64,000 nt of DNA from Ignavibacteriaceae bacterium (GTDB lineage: Bacteria; Bacteroidota; Ignavibacteria; Ignavibacteriales; Ignavibacteriaceae), in assembly GCA_013388545.1 (NCBI GenBank), contig JACAFB010000034.1:46881-110880 (forward strand), in the 5' to 3' direction. Position numbers and translations under genes: made by a program. Below, piece after piece: positions 18,499 to 26,707 of the stretch. Below the pieces are notes generated by a model, which saw nothing but the letters and a program-made list of their open reading frames with translations, made no database searches and had not been told where the DNA came from. Position 1 is the stretch's first letter, and every line of letters begins with the position of its first letter.

Positions 18499-18526
18499 TC
18501 CCTTCTTCACCGAAGGGATTTTTTTC
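18499..18526 (+). terminator. Rho-independent terminator after the amidase gene
   Basis: Perfect 8-bp stem ATCCCTTC / GAAGGGAT (499-506 and 513-520 of the 18,000 block) with a 6-base loop, followed by TTTTTT on the plus strand. Confidence 0.85.
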
Positions 18527-18604
18527 ATTTAAGCTGTTATTGTCTTTCAACCAATAACAAACGAATAAATTATAAAAAATCTTGCAATATAATTTTATTA
18601 TTCA

Positions 18605-18629
18605 GCTAAACCTGTTTTAGCGGTTTAGC
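18605..18629 (+). other. Inverted repeat of unknown role in the 281-bp gap
   Basis: GCTAAACC / GGTTTAGC (18605-18612 and 18622-18629) is a perfect 8-bp stem with a 9-base loop and no following T run. Short AGCAATCC and TAGCAAT pieces recur just after it, up to 18665. It may be an operator or a structured leader of the phosphatase gene; nothing else is visible in this gap besides the terminator. Confidence 0.35.
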
Positions 18630-18766
18630 AATCCGTTAGTCAGCAATAGTTAGCAGCAATCCTATCGGCTAAGGAAATATTGAAGATAAAACTTCATTCT
18701 TGCAGTGAAAAAAATCATTTTTCCCGGGTATAAAGTTTTAATATCTGAAATCAGGAAATAATTTGT

Positions 18767-20617
18767 ATGAAAAAATTTTTAATCAAGTTTTTAACTCTCT
18801 TAATATTCATATCAGGATATTTATTCCCGCAGCAATTTAAATTTGCATGGCTCAGTGATATTCACATCGGTTATCCAACTGCTAAAGAAGATTTAATCCG
18901 CTCTGTAAATGACATAAACACATTTGATGATATTAATTTCACCATAATTTCCGGGGATATTACCGCCGTCGGTTCATTAAAAGAACTGTCAGAAGCAAAA
19001 TCGATTCTTGATAATCTTAAAAAACCTTATTACATCATTCCCGGTAATCACGATACAAAATGGAGTGAATCAGGTGGTATTGATTTTATCAGGCTTTGGG
19101 GGAATGACCGGTTCGTATTTGAATATGATAAATTCTTATTCATCGGCTTGCACGAAGGACCCAGAATGAAAATGGCAGATGGTTTTTTTGCACCGGAAGA
19201 CCTTCGCTGGTATGATTCTCTGATAACAGCTCTTCCAAACTCTAACCAACCGATTTTTTTTGTCACCCATTACCCTCTTGATGAATCAATAGCTAACTGG
19301 TACGAAATGCTTGACAGGTTAAAGAATGTGAATATTCAACTGGTACTTTTCGGGCACGGTCACACAAACAAGCTTTACGACTTTGAGTCCATAAAAGGAG
19401 TGATGGGAAGATCCAACCTGAGAGCAAAAGAACAAATTGGCGGATATACAATTGCAGAGATTAAGAATGATTCAATATTTTTTTCTGAGAGAATTACAGG
19501 CTATGAGACGAAACTTCCCTGGCTTTCACTGGCTTTGCAGCAAAGAAATTTTGAAGCTCCTTTATTTCAGGAAAAAAGACCTGATTATTCGGTTAACACC
19601 TTATTTCCGAATGTAAAAACCTTCTGGCAGCAAAATATGGGCTGGACGATCGCATCTTCAGCTGTGGTTGATGATAATTCTGTCTACTTTGGCGATGCAT
19701 CTGGATTTTTTTATTCTCTCAATAAATCTGATGGTAGGATAAACTGGAAATTCAAAACAAGGAGCGCAATTTATTCATCCGGAGATTTATCCTGCGATTG
19801 GGTTGTATTCGGAAGTACAGATAGTTCAATTTACTGTTTAAATAAGAATGACGGAAATTTAAGTTGGAACTATAAAACCAATGCCTCTGTCCTTGGCTCA
19901 CCATTAATTGAAGGTAGGAAAGTATATATAGGATGCAGTGATAATAAATTCAGGAAATTAGATCTTGAAACGGGCGAACTTGTTTGGGAGTTTGATGGCT
20001 TAAATGGATTTGTAGAAACAAAACCTGTGCTCTATGATGATAAAATTTTTTTTGGTGCCTGGGATGAATTTCTCTATTGCTTAAACTCTGAATCCGGAAA
20101 TCTCATCTGGAAATGGAAGGGAGATAAACCCGGAGTATTTTATTCCCCGGCAGCCTGCATTCCGGTCGTCTCCAGTGACATAATTTTTATTGCAGCACCA
20201 GACAGAAAGCTAACAGCAATTGACATCGAAACAGGAAAGGAATTTTGGAGAACCGGTAAATACCAGGTAAGAGAAACTCTGGGACTATCTGAATCAGAAG
20301 ATAAACTGTTTATCAGAACTTTAAATGATACGATAATGGCTTTGATGGTAAGTAAAGCTCCTGAAGGACCCGTCTGGATTACTGACTGCAATTTTGGATA
20401 TGACATAAGCTCAGCACAGATTGTTGAAAAAGACGGCTCGGTATTTTATGCAACGAAGAATGGATTGATATTTTGTCTTGATTCAGAAACCGGAAAAATC
20501 AAATGGCAGCATAAAATCACAAATGGATTTGTAAATACAATAACGGCCTTGAGCAGCAATGAAATAATTACTACCGATTTTGAGGGAAATGTCCGATTAA
20601 TTCAGTCAGCAGAATAA
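18767..20617 (+). CDS. Exported calcineurin-like metallophosphatase fused to a PQQ-type beta-propeller
   Basis: Signal peptide (to about residue 22). The phosphoesterase domain (about 25-240) keeps all metal motifs: WLSDIHIG, ISGDITAVG, IPGNHDTK, VTHYPLD and LFGHGHTNK. The second half (about 285-616) is a propeller of PQQ/Trp-docking repeats (DGRINWKFKT, DGNLSWNYKT, ETGELVWEFDG, ESGNLIWKWKG, ETGKEFWRTG, ETGKIKWQHKI). The propeller probably binds the substrate or the envelope; it need not bind PQQ. It stands alone between a terminator and the convergent lipocalin gene. The natural phosphoester is unknown. Confidence 0.85.
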   Translation: MKKFLIKFLTLLIFISGYLFPQQFKFAWLSDIHIGYPTAKEDLIRSVNDINTFDDINFTIISGDITAVGSLKELSEAKSILDNLKKPYYIIPGNHDTKWSESGGIDFIRLWGNDRFVFEYDKFLFIGLHEGPRMKMADGFFAPEDLRWYDSLITALPNSNQPIFFVTHYPLDESIANWYEMLDRLKNVNIQLVLFGHGHTNKLYDFESIKGVMGRSNLRAKEQIGGYTIAEIKNDSIFFSERITGYETKLPWLSLALQQRNFEAPLFQEKRPDYSVNTLFPNVKTFWQQNMGWTIASSAVVDDNSVYFGDASGFFYSLNKSDGRINWKFKTRSAIYSSGDLSCDWVVFGSTDSSIYCLNKNDGNLSWNYKTNASVLGSPLIEGRKVYIGCSDNKFRKLDLETGELVWEFDGLNGFVETKPVLYDDKIFFGAWDEFLYCLNSESGNLIWKWKGDKPGVFYSPAACIPVVSSDIIFIAAPDRKLTAIDIETGKEFWRTGKYQVRETLGLSESEDKLFIRTLNDTIMALMVSKAPEGPVWITDCNFGYDISSAQIVEKDGSVFYATKNGLIFCLDSETGKIKWQHKITNGFVNTITALSSNEIITTDFEGNVRLIQSAE

Positions 20618-20646
20618 CTTTTACTATTAAGTTTAACATATGAGGA

Positions 20647-21168
20647 TCACTGTTTACTCATTTCAAAATCTTTAGGATCATAACCTTTTTCTTTCAGCAG
20701 CTCGAAAATTTTATTCAGAGTATTTGTTTCAAGCTTTGGAGTACGACTTAGAATCCAGCCATAATTGCGTTTAGGTGTTCCAATTACCGCCCATTGGTAA
20801 TTTGGATCAAGACCGATTATCCAGTAGTCACCCCAAAAAGGTCTCCATCCCAGAAAGCTTACAAAGCTAACCTCAAGTTTTGAATTAGTCTTTTTATCAA
20901 CAACCCGGGCTATTCCAGTTGTTTCATCAAGGTCACCATCTTCATCAATACAGGAATTAATTACAGTAATTTCACCATCAGGTTTTATTGAATACTTTGC
21001 AGTCGTTCCCTTTATACAGTGATCCTGAAAACTGTTTGGGATTTTTGCAATTTCGTACCAGAGTCCTGCATATTTTTTAAGGTCAACAAAATCAACAGTC
21101 TTAAGCTGAGCCTGCTGGGCTGATAATTTGAACGCAGCAATAACGATAAGAATTAATATAGATTTCAC
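20647..21168 (-). CDS. blc: Bacterial lipocalin (Blc-like)
   Basis: The lipocalin fingerprint is complete: YAGLWYEIAKIPNSFQ at about 34-49, then INSCIDEDG, GDYWIIGLDPNYQWAVIGTP and YGWILSRTP. The family binds lysophospholipids or other lipids in the envelope. The N-terminus is a signal peptide (MKSILILIVIAAFKLSA) without a lipobox Cys at the usual spot, so unlike E. coli Blc it may be periplasmic and soluble. It is the last gene of a three-gene unit, 5 bases after the GH3 gene. Confidence 0.88.
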   Translation of the reverse strand: MKSILILIVIAAFKLSAQQAQLKTVDFVDLKKYAGLWYEIAKIPNSFQDHCIKGTTAKYSIKPDGEITVINSCIDEDGDLDETTGIARVVDKKTNSKLEVSFVSFLGWRPFWGDYWIIGLDPNYQWAVIGTPKRNYGWILSRTPKLETNTLNKIFELLKEKGYDPKDFEMSKQ

Positions 21169-21173
21169 GTATT

Positions 21174-22520
21174 CTATTTCAATAAAATTATTTTATGGGA
21201 AGAGTATCCTTCCGTCGTTTTCATAAATAACAAATAAACACCCGAAGAAAGTTCATCACCACTAAAGTGTATTGTGTGTGTACCTGTTTGATAGTATGAG
21301 TTAATTATTTCCTCGACTTCTTCACCAATTAAACTGTAAACTTTAATGGATACATTACCGGGTTGATTAATCTTAAATCTGATTTTAGTCGTGCTGTTAA
21401 ATGGATTAGGATAATTAACCAGTCCAAATTCTTCCGGCAAAAATTCGCCGGTAAAATATCTCAGATCTGTCAGGCCAGCCTTTTTCTGAATAATCCTGTT
21501 GTAAGATTGATTTATTCTATCTTCAGTAATAACACCCGCTGAAATTTTTCCGATCACAATATTAACCACGCTGTCAACCAAAGATTTACCTTCAATTTTA
21601 TTTGATGTATAAAGCAGAATATCATTGCCTGCTTTTATAGCTAATGTAACTGCTTCATCAAAGGAATAATTATTTGAGATTGCCCCCATAAACATTCCGT
21701 CAGTAATAATCAGCCCTTCAAAAGCGAGGCTGTCCCGCAGCAATCCTTCAATTATGTTTGAAGATAAAGATGCAGGATAAACAGAATCAAGGTTTGCATT
21801 GAATAAGTGTCCGCTCATTATGAAATCATTGTATCCATTTTCAATTAGCTTCTGGAAAGGAATCAATTCAGAATCAGCCCAGGTATTTGTAATGTCGGTG
21901 AATCCGAGATGTGAATCTGTTTCAGCACTTCCGTGGCCGGGAAAATGTTTCAGAGTATTAAATAAATTTCTTTGATGGAATTCATCTATAAACCAGCTGC
22001 AGTGCTGAAAAACTGTGTCCGGAATTCTTGAAAAACTTCTATCCAGATGACCAATTGCCGGGCTTTCCGGATTGATATTAACATCGGCAACAGGAGCAAG
22101 ATTAATATTAATGTTTGCATCATCAAGCCAGCCTGCCATCAAACCTGCCCAATCACGGGTTATAACTTCATCATTAAAAATGGTTCCTATTTGATAAGGT
22201 GTAAAAGTATTAGCATAACCGTTTGATTCCTTTAAACGTGCAACCTTCCCTCCTTCCTGATCAATGGAAATAAAAAGCGGAAATAATGAACTATTTTGAA
22301 GTTGAGTTGTAAGTTGATTTAATTGTGACGGTGATTCAATATTTCCGGAAAATAAAATTACTCCGCCAACTCCTCTTGACTGCAAATCATTAATTAAAAT
22401 TGTATCCGAAACAGTTTTGCCGGGAAAACCAACCATCAGCATTTGTGCAATTTTGTATTTCAGTTCAGGCTGAGCAAATGAAATATTTGATATCAACAGA
22501 AAGAAAAAAATTTTTTTCAT
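21174..22520 (-). CDS. Surface GH3 beta-N-acetylhexosaminidase (NagZ-like) with T9SS sorting domain
   Basis: A family 3 glycoside hydrolase. Diagnostic motifs: FISIDQEGGKVARL, the NagZ-type His/Asp loop KHFPGHGSAETDSHLG, and IITDGMFMGAI with the likely nucleophile Asp. NagZ enzymes release GlcNAc from muropeptides and are usually cytosolic; this one has a signal peptide (MKKIFFFLLISNISFA) and a T9SS sorting domain (NYPNPFNSTTKIRF ... SHKIILLK), so it works outside. I start it at ATG 22520 rather than 22553, since that ATG begins the signal peptide and has an AAGG nine bases before it. It follows the NagX-like gene by only four bases. Confidence 0.87.
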   Translation of the reverse strand: MKKIFFFLLISNISFAQPELKYKIAQMLMVGFPGKTVSDTILINDLQSRGVGGVILFSGNIESPSQLNQLTTQLQNSSLFPLFISIDQEGGKVARLKESNGYANTFTPYQIGTIFNDEVITRDWAGLMAGWLDDANININLAPVADVNINPESPAIGHLDRSFSRIPDTVFQHCSWFIDEFHQRNLFNTLKHFPGHGSAETDSHLGFTDITNTWADSELIPFQKLIENGYNDFIMSGHLFNANLDSVYPASLSSNIIEGLLRDSLAFEGLIITDGMFMGAISNNYSFDEAVTLAIKAGNDILLYTSNKIEGKSLVDSVVNIVIGKISAGVITEDRINQSYNRIIQKKAGLTDLRYFTGEFLPEEFGLVNYPNPFNSTTKIRFKINQPGNVSIKVYSLIGEEVEEIINSYYQTGTHTIHFSGDELSSGVYLLFMKTTEGYSSHKIILLK

Positions 22521-22524
22521 CAAA

Positions 22525-23661
22525 TCAGACCTTAATGAAAATTTTCCTTGCATAGAGAATCCACATCAATCCCAGCCAGATTAAAATATACGAGATTGCA
22601 AAGGCAAGCGATGCGTTAACCGGATTTAACCAGGATAAAAAGAAGGTATCAAAAATATATTGTTTAAGAGTTATGTCGGTTCTCTGAGCAGTTTCCCACT
22701 TTATCATATATAAAAGTCTTCCCACAATTCCCGATAGAAAGAAAACTGTTATCGCATTCATACCATAAACATGAAAAGGTTTTATCCACCAGGTAATTTT
22801 CTTCACATCGATGAACCAGTAACAGAAACCAAGAAATAACAGTGCAAGTCCGCCGGTATAAAGAACATATGAGCTTGTCCAGATATTTTTATTAATGGGG
22901 AACCAGCCATCCCAAATCCATCCGGCTGCCATCAGGATTACGCCCCAGGTATAAAGCCAGACGGTTTTTGTGGTTTGATCTTTATCGCTTCTTAAAAGAT
23001 TTCCAAAAAATATTCCGATCATTGCTGTCCCAATTGCAGGCAAAGTTGAAAGTATTCCTTCAGGATCCCAGAATTTAGTACCAGACCATAAATGACTTCC
23101 AAGCAAAGTATAATCTAACCAAGCAGCAAGATTCGTAGTGGGTTCAAAGTTTGCATATCCAACACCGGGTACCGGTATGAAGCTCATCAATGCTGCATAA
23201 AGAATAAGAATAAATCCTGTAAACCAATACTGAAATTTAGTGTTTGTTGTAAGAAAAAGAACTGAAGCTACCATATAAACTATGGCTATACGTTGAAGCA
23301 CACCTGGTATTCTTAAGGTACTCCAGGAAAACTCGTGTTCCAGCAATAATCCAAATGGAAATCCGGAAAGTATCAAACCGAGTAAAAATAAAATAATAGT
23401 CCGGCGTAAAATATTTAAATACAAACTTTTCATACTTCCACCCAGAGCTTTTCTTTTGGTAAGAGAGTATGAAACTGCAACTCCGACAATAAACAGAAAA
23501 AATGGGAAAATAAGATCAGTTGGCGTACAGCCATGCCATTTTGCGTGAAGCAGCGGCGGATAAACAGCGCTCCAGGTACCGGGATTATTTACCAGTATCA
23601 TTCCCATAATTGTGATGCCCCTGAAAACATCAAGCGAAAGTAATCGTTCGGAAGGTTTCAT
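22525..23661 (-). CDS. NagX/HGSNAT-like membrane acyltransferase (DUF5009/DUF1624)
   Basis: The N-terminus RLLSLDVFRGITIMGMILVN and the following HAKWHGCTPTDLIFPFFLFIVG are hallmarks of the heparan-alpha-glucosaminide N-acetyltransferase family, with about ten transmembrane helices over 378 residues. Human HGSNAT moves acetyl from cytosolic acetyl-CoA to an amino sugar on the other side of the membrane; bacterial NagX genes cluster with GlcNAc and chitin/peptidoglycan use. Here the gene leads a unit with a GH3 hexosaminidase and a lipocalin, in keeping with that. A GGAG sits just before the ATG. Confidence 0.85.
   Translation of the reverse strand: MKPSERLLSLDVFRGITIMGMILVNNPGTWSAVYPPLLHAKWHGCTPTDLIFPFFLFIVGVAVSYSLTKRKALGGSMKSLYLNILRRTIILFLLGLILSGFPFGLLLEHEFSWSTLRIPGVLQRIAIVYMVASVLFLTTNTKFQYWFTGFILILYAALMSFIPVPGVGYANFEPTTNLAAWLDYTLLGSHLWSGTKFWDPEGILSTLPAIGTAMIGIFFGNLLRSDKDQTTKTVWLYTWGVILMAAGWIWDGWFPINKNIWTSSYVLYTGGLALLFLGFCYWFIDVKKITWWIKPFHVYGMNAITVFFLSGIVGRLLYMIKWETAQRTDITLKQYIFDTFFLSWLNPVNASLAFAISYILIWLGLMWILYARKIFIKV
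22530..22533 (-). promoter_or_regulatory. Ribosome binding site deciding the GH3 start
   Basis: AAGG on the minus strand, nine bases before ATG 22520 and inside the last codons of the upstream gene. It supports the short start that opens with a signal peptide. Confidence 0.5.
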
Positions 23662-23825
23662 GTAAACTCCAAATCAATATAAACTGTAGTATGAAAAATA
23701 AATAAAGTTAGGTGAAACATGATCAAATGTTTTTTATTTTTAGACAGCATTTTATTGAATTAAATACTCAAGTATGAATTATTTAATCAAAAAATACTTT
23801 TAATGTTAATTCAAACCTATTCCTT

Positions 23826-23831
23826 AAGGTG
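23826..23831 (+). promoter_or_regulatory. Ribosome binding site of the transglutaminase-like gene
   Basis: AAGGTG ends five bases before ATG 23837. It overlaps the GTG at 23831, so it argues for the ATG and against that GTG as start. Confidence 0.6.
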
Positions 23832-23836
23832 TGAAT

Positions 23837-25252
23837 ATGAAACTGTTATTTTTGTTTATGTTTATGACTTCTTTTGTTTCAGCACAAACCAGGTTCACTG
23901 ATTTAAACGAACTCATTCTAAAAGGTGAGTTTACAAAAGCAAAGAGGATGATTGATGAAAAAATCCACTCAGGTACCCTGAGTTATCCGGAAATATTTGA
24001 ACTTGAGTTTGAAAAAGAAAGACTGGAAAGAATTAAACTGGATTTCAATAAATCCTCGGACGATGTTCTGAAGTTTATTAATAAATATTATCCCGATCTT
24101 GAAGAAAAGGATTTAATTAAATGGGAAGAGGATGGTTCGCTTGAATACAAAATTATTGACGGCAAAAAATGGTACTTCTCAAGGGCAGCATCAAATCTTT
24201 TCAGAATTAATAAAGAAGCTAAAAAACAGAAGGAACTGATTGAGGGCTATAAAAAAGATCAGCTTGATGTTTTTCTTGAAGATTATATTCCGCAGGTTTT
24301 GGAAGAGTCGGCAAATTCACAGGAAATTTTTGTAAAACCAGTAACATTTAAACTTAATTATACAGTAACGGTTGAAGCAAATGCAGTTCCGGATGGTGAG
24401 ATAATAAAATGCTGGCTTCCATTTCCTCGGGAAGGTCATCAAAGGCAGGTTGATATAAAATTCATTGCTGCAAATGTTGACGAGTACATAATTGCAAGTA
24501 ATGATAATCAGCAGAGAACTATCTATTTACAGAAAAAAGCCGAGAAAGATCAGCCAACTGTTTTTAACATCGTTGTTGAAGTCACAAATTTTAACGAATC
24601 AAACCTTATTCTCCCTGAATTAATAAAGCCGTATAACACTCAATCAGGATTATATAAAACATTTACTTCAGAAAGAATTCCTCATATTGCCTTTACCGAA
24701 AAGATTAAAAAACTTTCGGAAAACATTGTTGGTGACGAAAGAAATCCGTACCTGGCTGCAAAAAAGATTTTCACATGGATTTCAGAAAACATTCCCTGGG
24801 CAGGTGCACGTGAATACTCAACGATCGAAAATATTTCAGATTATTGCTTAACAAGAAAACACGGCGACTGCGGAATCAAAACACTTTTATTTATGACACT
24901 GTGCAGATACAATGGAATACCAGCAAAATGGCAAAGCGGCTGGATGCTTCATCCCGGTGAAGTTAACCTGCACGACTGGTGCGAAATTTATTTTGAAGGT
25001 TACGGCTGGGTTCCTGTTGATCAGTCATTCGGCTTGATTGATTCAGAATATGAGGACGAAAAATATTTTTACCTCGGCAGCATTGATGCTTATCATCTTA
25101 TTATTAACGATGACTACTCATCCACGCTTTTCCCTGCTAAACTTTTTCCAAGAAGTGAAACTGTGGATTTTCAGCGCGGGGAACTTGAATGGCGCGGCGG
25201 AAATTTGTACTTCGATAAGTGGGATTACAATATGGAAGTTGAATATAAATAA
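23837..25252 (+). CDS. Exported transglutaminase-like (papain-fold) protein
   Basis: Signal peptide MKLLFLFMFMTSFVSA. The catalytic triad of the transglutaminase-like superfamily is visible near the C-terminal third: Cys in HGDCGIKTLLF, His in NLHDWCEIYF, Asp in PVDQSFGLID. The first 160 residues are helical and unlike known domains; 170-290 look like a beta sandwich. Bacterial members are mostly peptidases or amidases, not cross-linkers. It is followed after 15 bases by the NlpC/P60 gene and probably forms an operon with it, so a role in stem-peptide processing is a fair guess. Confidence 0.82.
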   Translation: MKLLFLFMFMTSFVSAQTRFTDLNELILKGEFTKAKRMIDEKIHSGTLSYPEIFELEFEKERLERIKLDFNKSSDDVLKFINKYYPDLEEKDLIKWEEDGSLEYKIIDGKKWYFSRAASNLFRINKEAKKQKELIEGYKKDQLDVFLEDYIPQVLEESANSQEIFVKPVTFKLNYTVTVEANAVPDGEIIKCWLPFPREGHQRQVDIKFIAANVDEYIIASNDNQQRTIYLQKKAEKDQPTVFNIVVEVTNFNESNLILPELIKPYNTQSGLYKTFTSERIPHIAFTEKIKKLSENIVGDERNPYLAAKKIFTWISENIPWAGAREYSTIENISDYCLTRKHGDCGIKTLLFMTLCRYNGIPAKWQSGWMLHPGEVNLHDWCEIYFEGYGWVPVDQSFGLIDSEYEDEKYFYLGSIDAYHLIINDDYSSTLFPAKLFPRSETVDFQRGELEWRGGNLYFDKWDYNMEVEYK

Positions 25253-25267
25253 TCTGGTGGTGAAACA

Positions 25268-26464
25268 ATGAAAATCATAGTCAGCACATTAATATTTTTA
25301 GCTGTTTTTAATTTAATCAATTTTGCACAGGATGATGATCAGATGAAAAGCGTTGAAAAAATTATTTCTGATATAAAAGAGCAGTACGTCCCTGATAATC
25401 GTATAGCTATTTATAATATTTCTTCAGGAATAAAAAATGGAAAAATATTCGTGACCGGCGAGTTAAATTCGCTCGAGATAAAGGAAGAATTAATCAACCG
25501 TCTTAACGAATTAAAAATCGACTATAGAAATGAAGTTGAATTGCTTCCTTCGGCAAAACTGGGCGATAAGATTTTTGGAGTGGTAATTTTATCTGTGGCT
25601 AACTTACGTTCAAAACCTGATCATAATGAAGAACTTTCAACACAAGCTTTGCTCGGAACTCCAATCAAGATTTACAAAAAAGGCGAAGAAGGATTTTTTC
25701 TGGTTCAAACTCCGGATGGTTACATTAGCTGGATGGACGATGACGGTTTTCAAATAATGAACGAAAATGAAATGACCGAATGGTTAAAATCTGAAAAAAT
25801 TATTTATATCAATGAGTATGGATTTTCATATTCGCAAAAAGATGAGAACTCACAGCGGGTTTCTGACCTCACTGCAGGAAATATTCTCAGGTTGATAAAT
25901 GAAGAAGATGATTATTATAAAGTCCTATATCCCGACAACAGAGAAGCATTCATCAAAAAAGAGGAAGCTAAACTTTTTAATAATTGGTATTCTTCCCTAA
26001 ATCCAAACGGTGAACAAATTTTACAAACCGCATATCGCTTTATGGGCATTCCTTATTTGTGGGGTGGAACATCAGCAAAGGGAATGGACTGCAGTGGTTT
26101 CACAAAGACAGTGTATTTTCTTAATGGAATTGTTCTTCCGCGTGATGCATCTCAGCAGGTGAACATCGGAAAACCTGTAGAATCAACAAATGGCTGGAAA
26201 GATTTTCTTCCCGGTGATTTATTGTTCTTTGGCTCAAAAGCAACTGATAAGAAAAAAGAAAGAATCACTCACGTTGCAATTTACATTGGTGACGGAGATT
26301 TCATTCACGCAGCCGGCAGAGTGAGAATTAACAGTTTTAATGAGAACAAACCATACTTCAGCAAATTCAGATCGAATGGTTTTATTCGCTCGAAAAGAAT
26401 TTTGAATTCTATCGGTGAAAATGGAGTGCAAATGATTGAACAAAACAGCTTTTACAGAAAATAG
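25268..26464 (+). CDS. SH3b-NlpC/P60 endopeptidase (YkfC-like)
   Basis: Signal peptide, then about 100 residues of unknown fold, two SH3b-like domains (about 100-160 with VVILSVANLRSKPD, and about 175-235), and the NlpC/P60 domain (about 245-385): Cys in KGMDCSGFTKTVYF, His in ITHVAIYIGDG, and FIHAAGRV. SH3-NlpC/P60 enzymes of the YkfC type cut the gamma-D-Glu-meso-DAP bond of murein peptides, often only when L-Ala is free. That specificity is inferred from architecture. Neighbours (amidase-NamZ, AmpG-like permease, sugar kinase, LysA) fit murein use. Confidence 0.85.
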   Translation: MKIIVSTLIFLAVFNLINFAQDDDQMKSVEKIISDIKEQYVPDNRIAIYNISSGIKNGKIFVTGELNSLEIKEELINRLNELKIDYRNEVELLPSAKLGDKIFGVVILSVANLRSKPDHNEELSTQALLGTPIKIYKKGEEGFFLVQTPDGYISWMDDDGFQIMNENEMTEWLKSEKIIYINEYGFSYSQKDENSQRVSDLTAGNILRLINEEDDYYKVLYPDNREAFIKKEEAKLFNNWYSSLNPNGEQILQTAYRFMGIPYLWGGTSAKGMDCSGFTKTVYFLNGIVLPRDASQQVNIGKPVESTNGWKDFLPGDLLFFGSKATDKKKERITHVAIYIGDGDFIHAAGRVRINSFNENKPYFSKFRSNGFIRSKRILNSIGENGVQMIEQNSFYRK

Positions 26465-26658
26465 TTCTCAGTAATTCCGGCAAAATATTATCCAACAATT
26501 TTGGAACTCCTTAATTCTGGTTATTACGATTCTTCATTGCATAAAACAACAATCAATTACTTAAAACTTAATGTTTGTTGTTTCAAGTTTAAAAATTGAT
26601 TGGTATGAAACTAATTACCTTTATAGCGTTTACTAATTATGTAAATAGTCCGGGGTAT

Positions 26659-26691
26659 CAGAGCGAGTACGCAATTCTCTGTGATTTTTTT
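26659..26691 (+). terminator. Weak possible terminator in the convergent gap after the NlpC/P60 gene
   Basis: A short stem (CAGAG / CTCTG, 26659-26663 and 26677-26681, 13-base loop) followed by GTGATTTTTTT on the plus strand. The stem is weak and the call is tentative. The rest of the 243-bp gap contains inverted AAACAACAA / TTGTTGTTT and CAATCAATT / AATTGATTG pieces but no gene. Confidence 0.3.
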
Positions 26692-26707
26692 ATGAACTAA
26701 AATTATT

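Noticed and set aside
20647..21168. Outer-membrane lipoprotein form of Blc
   Set aside because: No lipobox cysteine at the signal peptide end, so a soluble periplasmic form is more likely.
23700..23836. Bacteroidota promoter for the NagX-like gene from a TAGGTTTG on the minus strand near 23815
   Set aside because: It would leave a leader of about 150 bases and no good -33 element is present.
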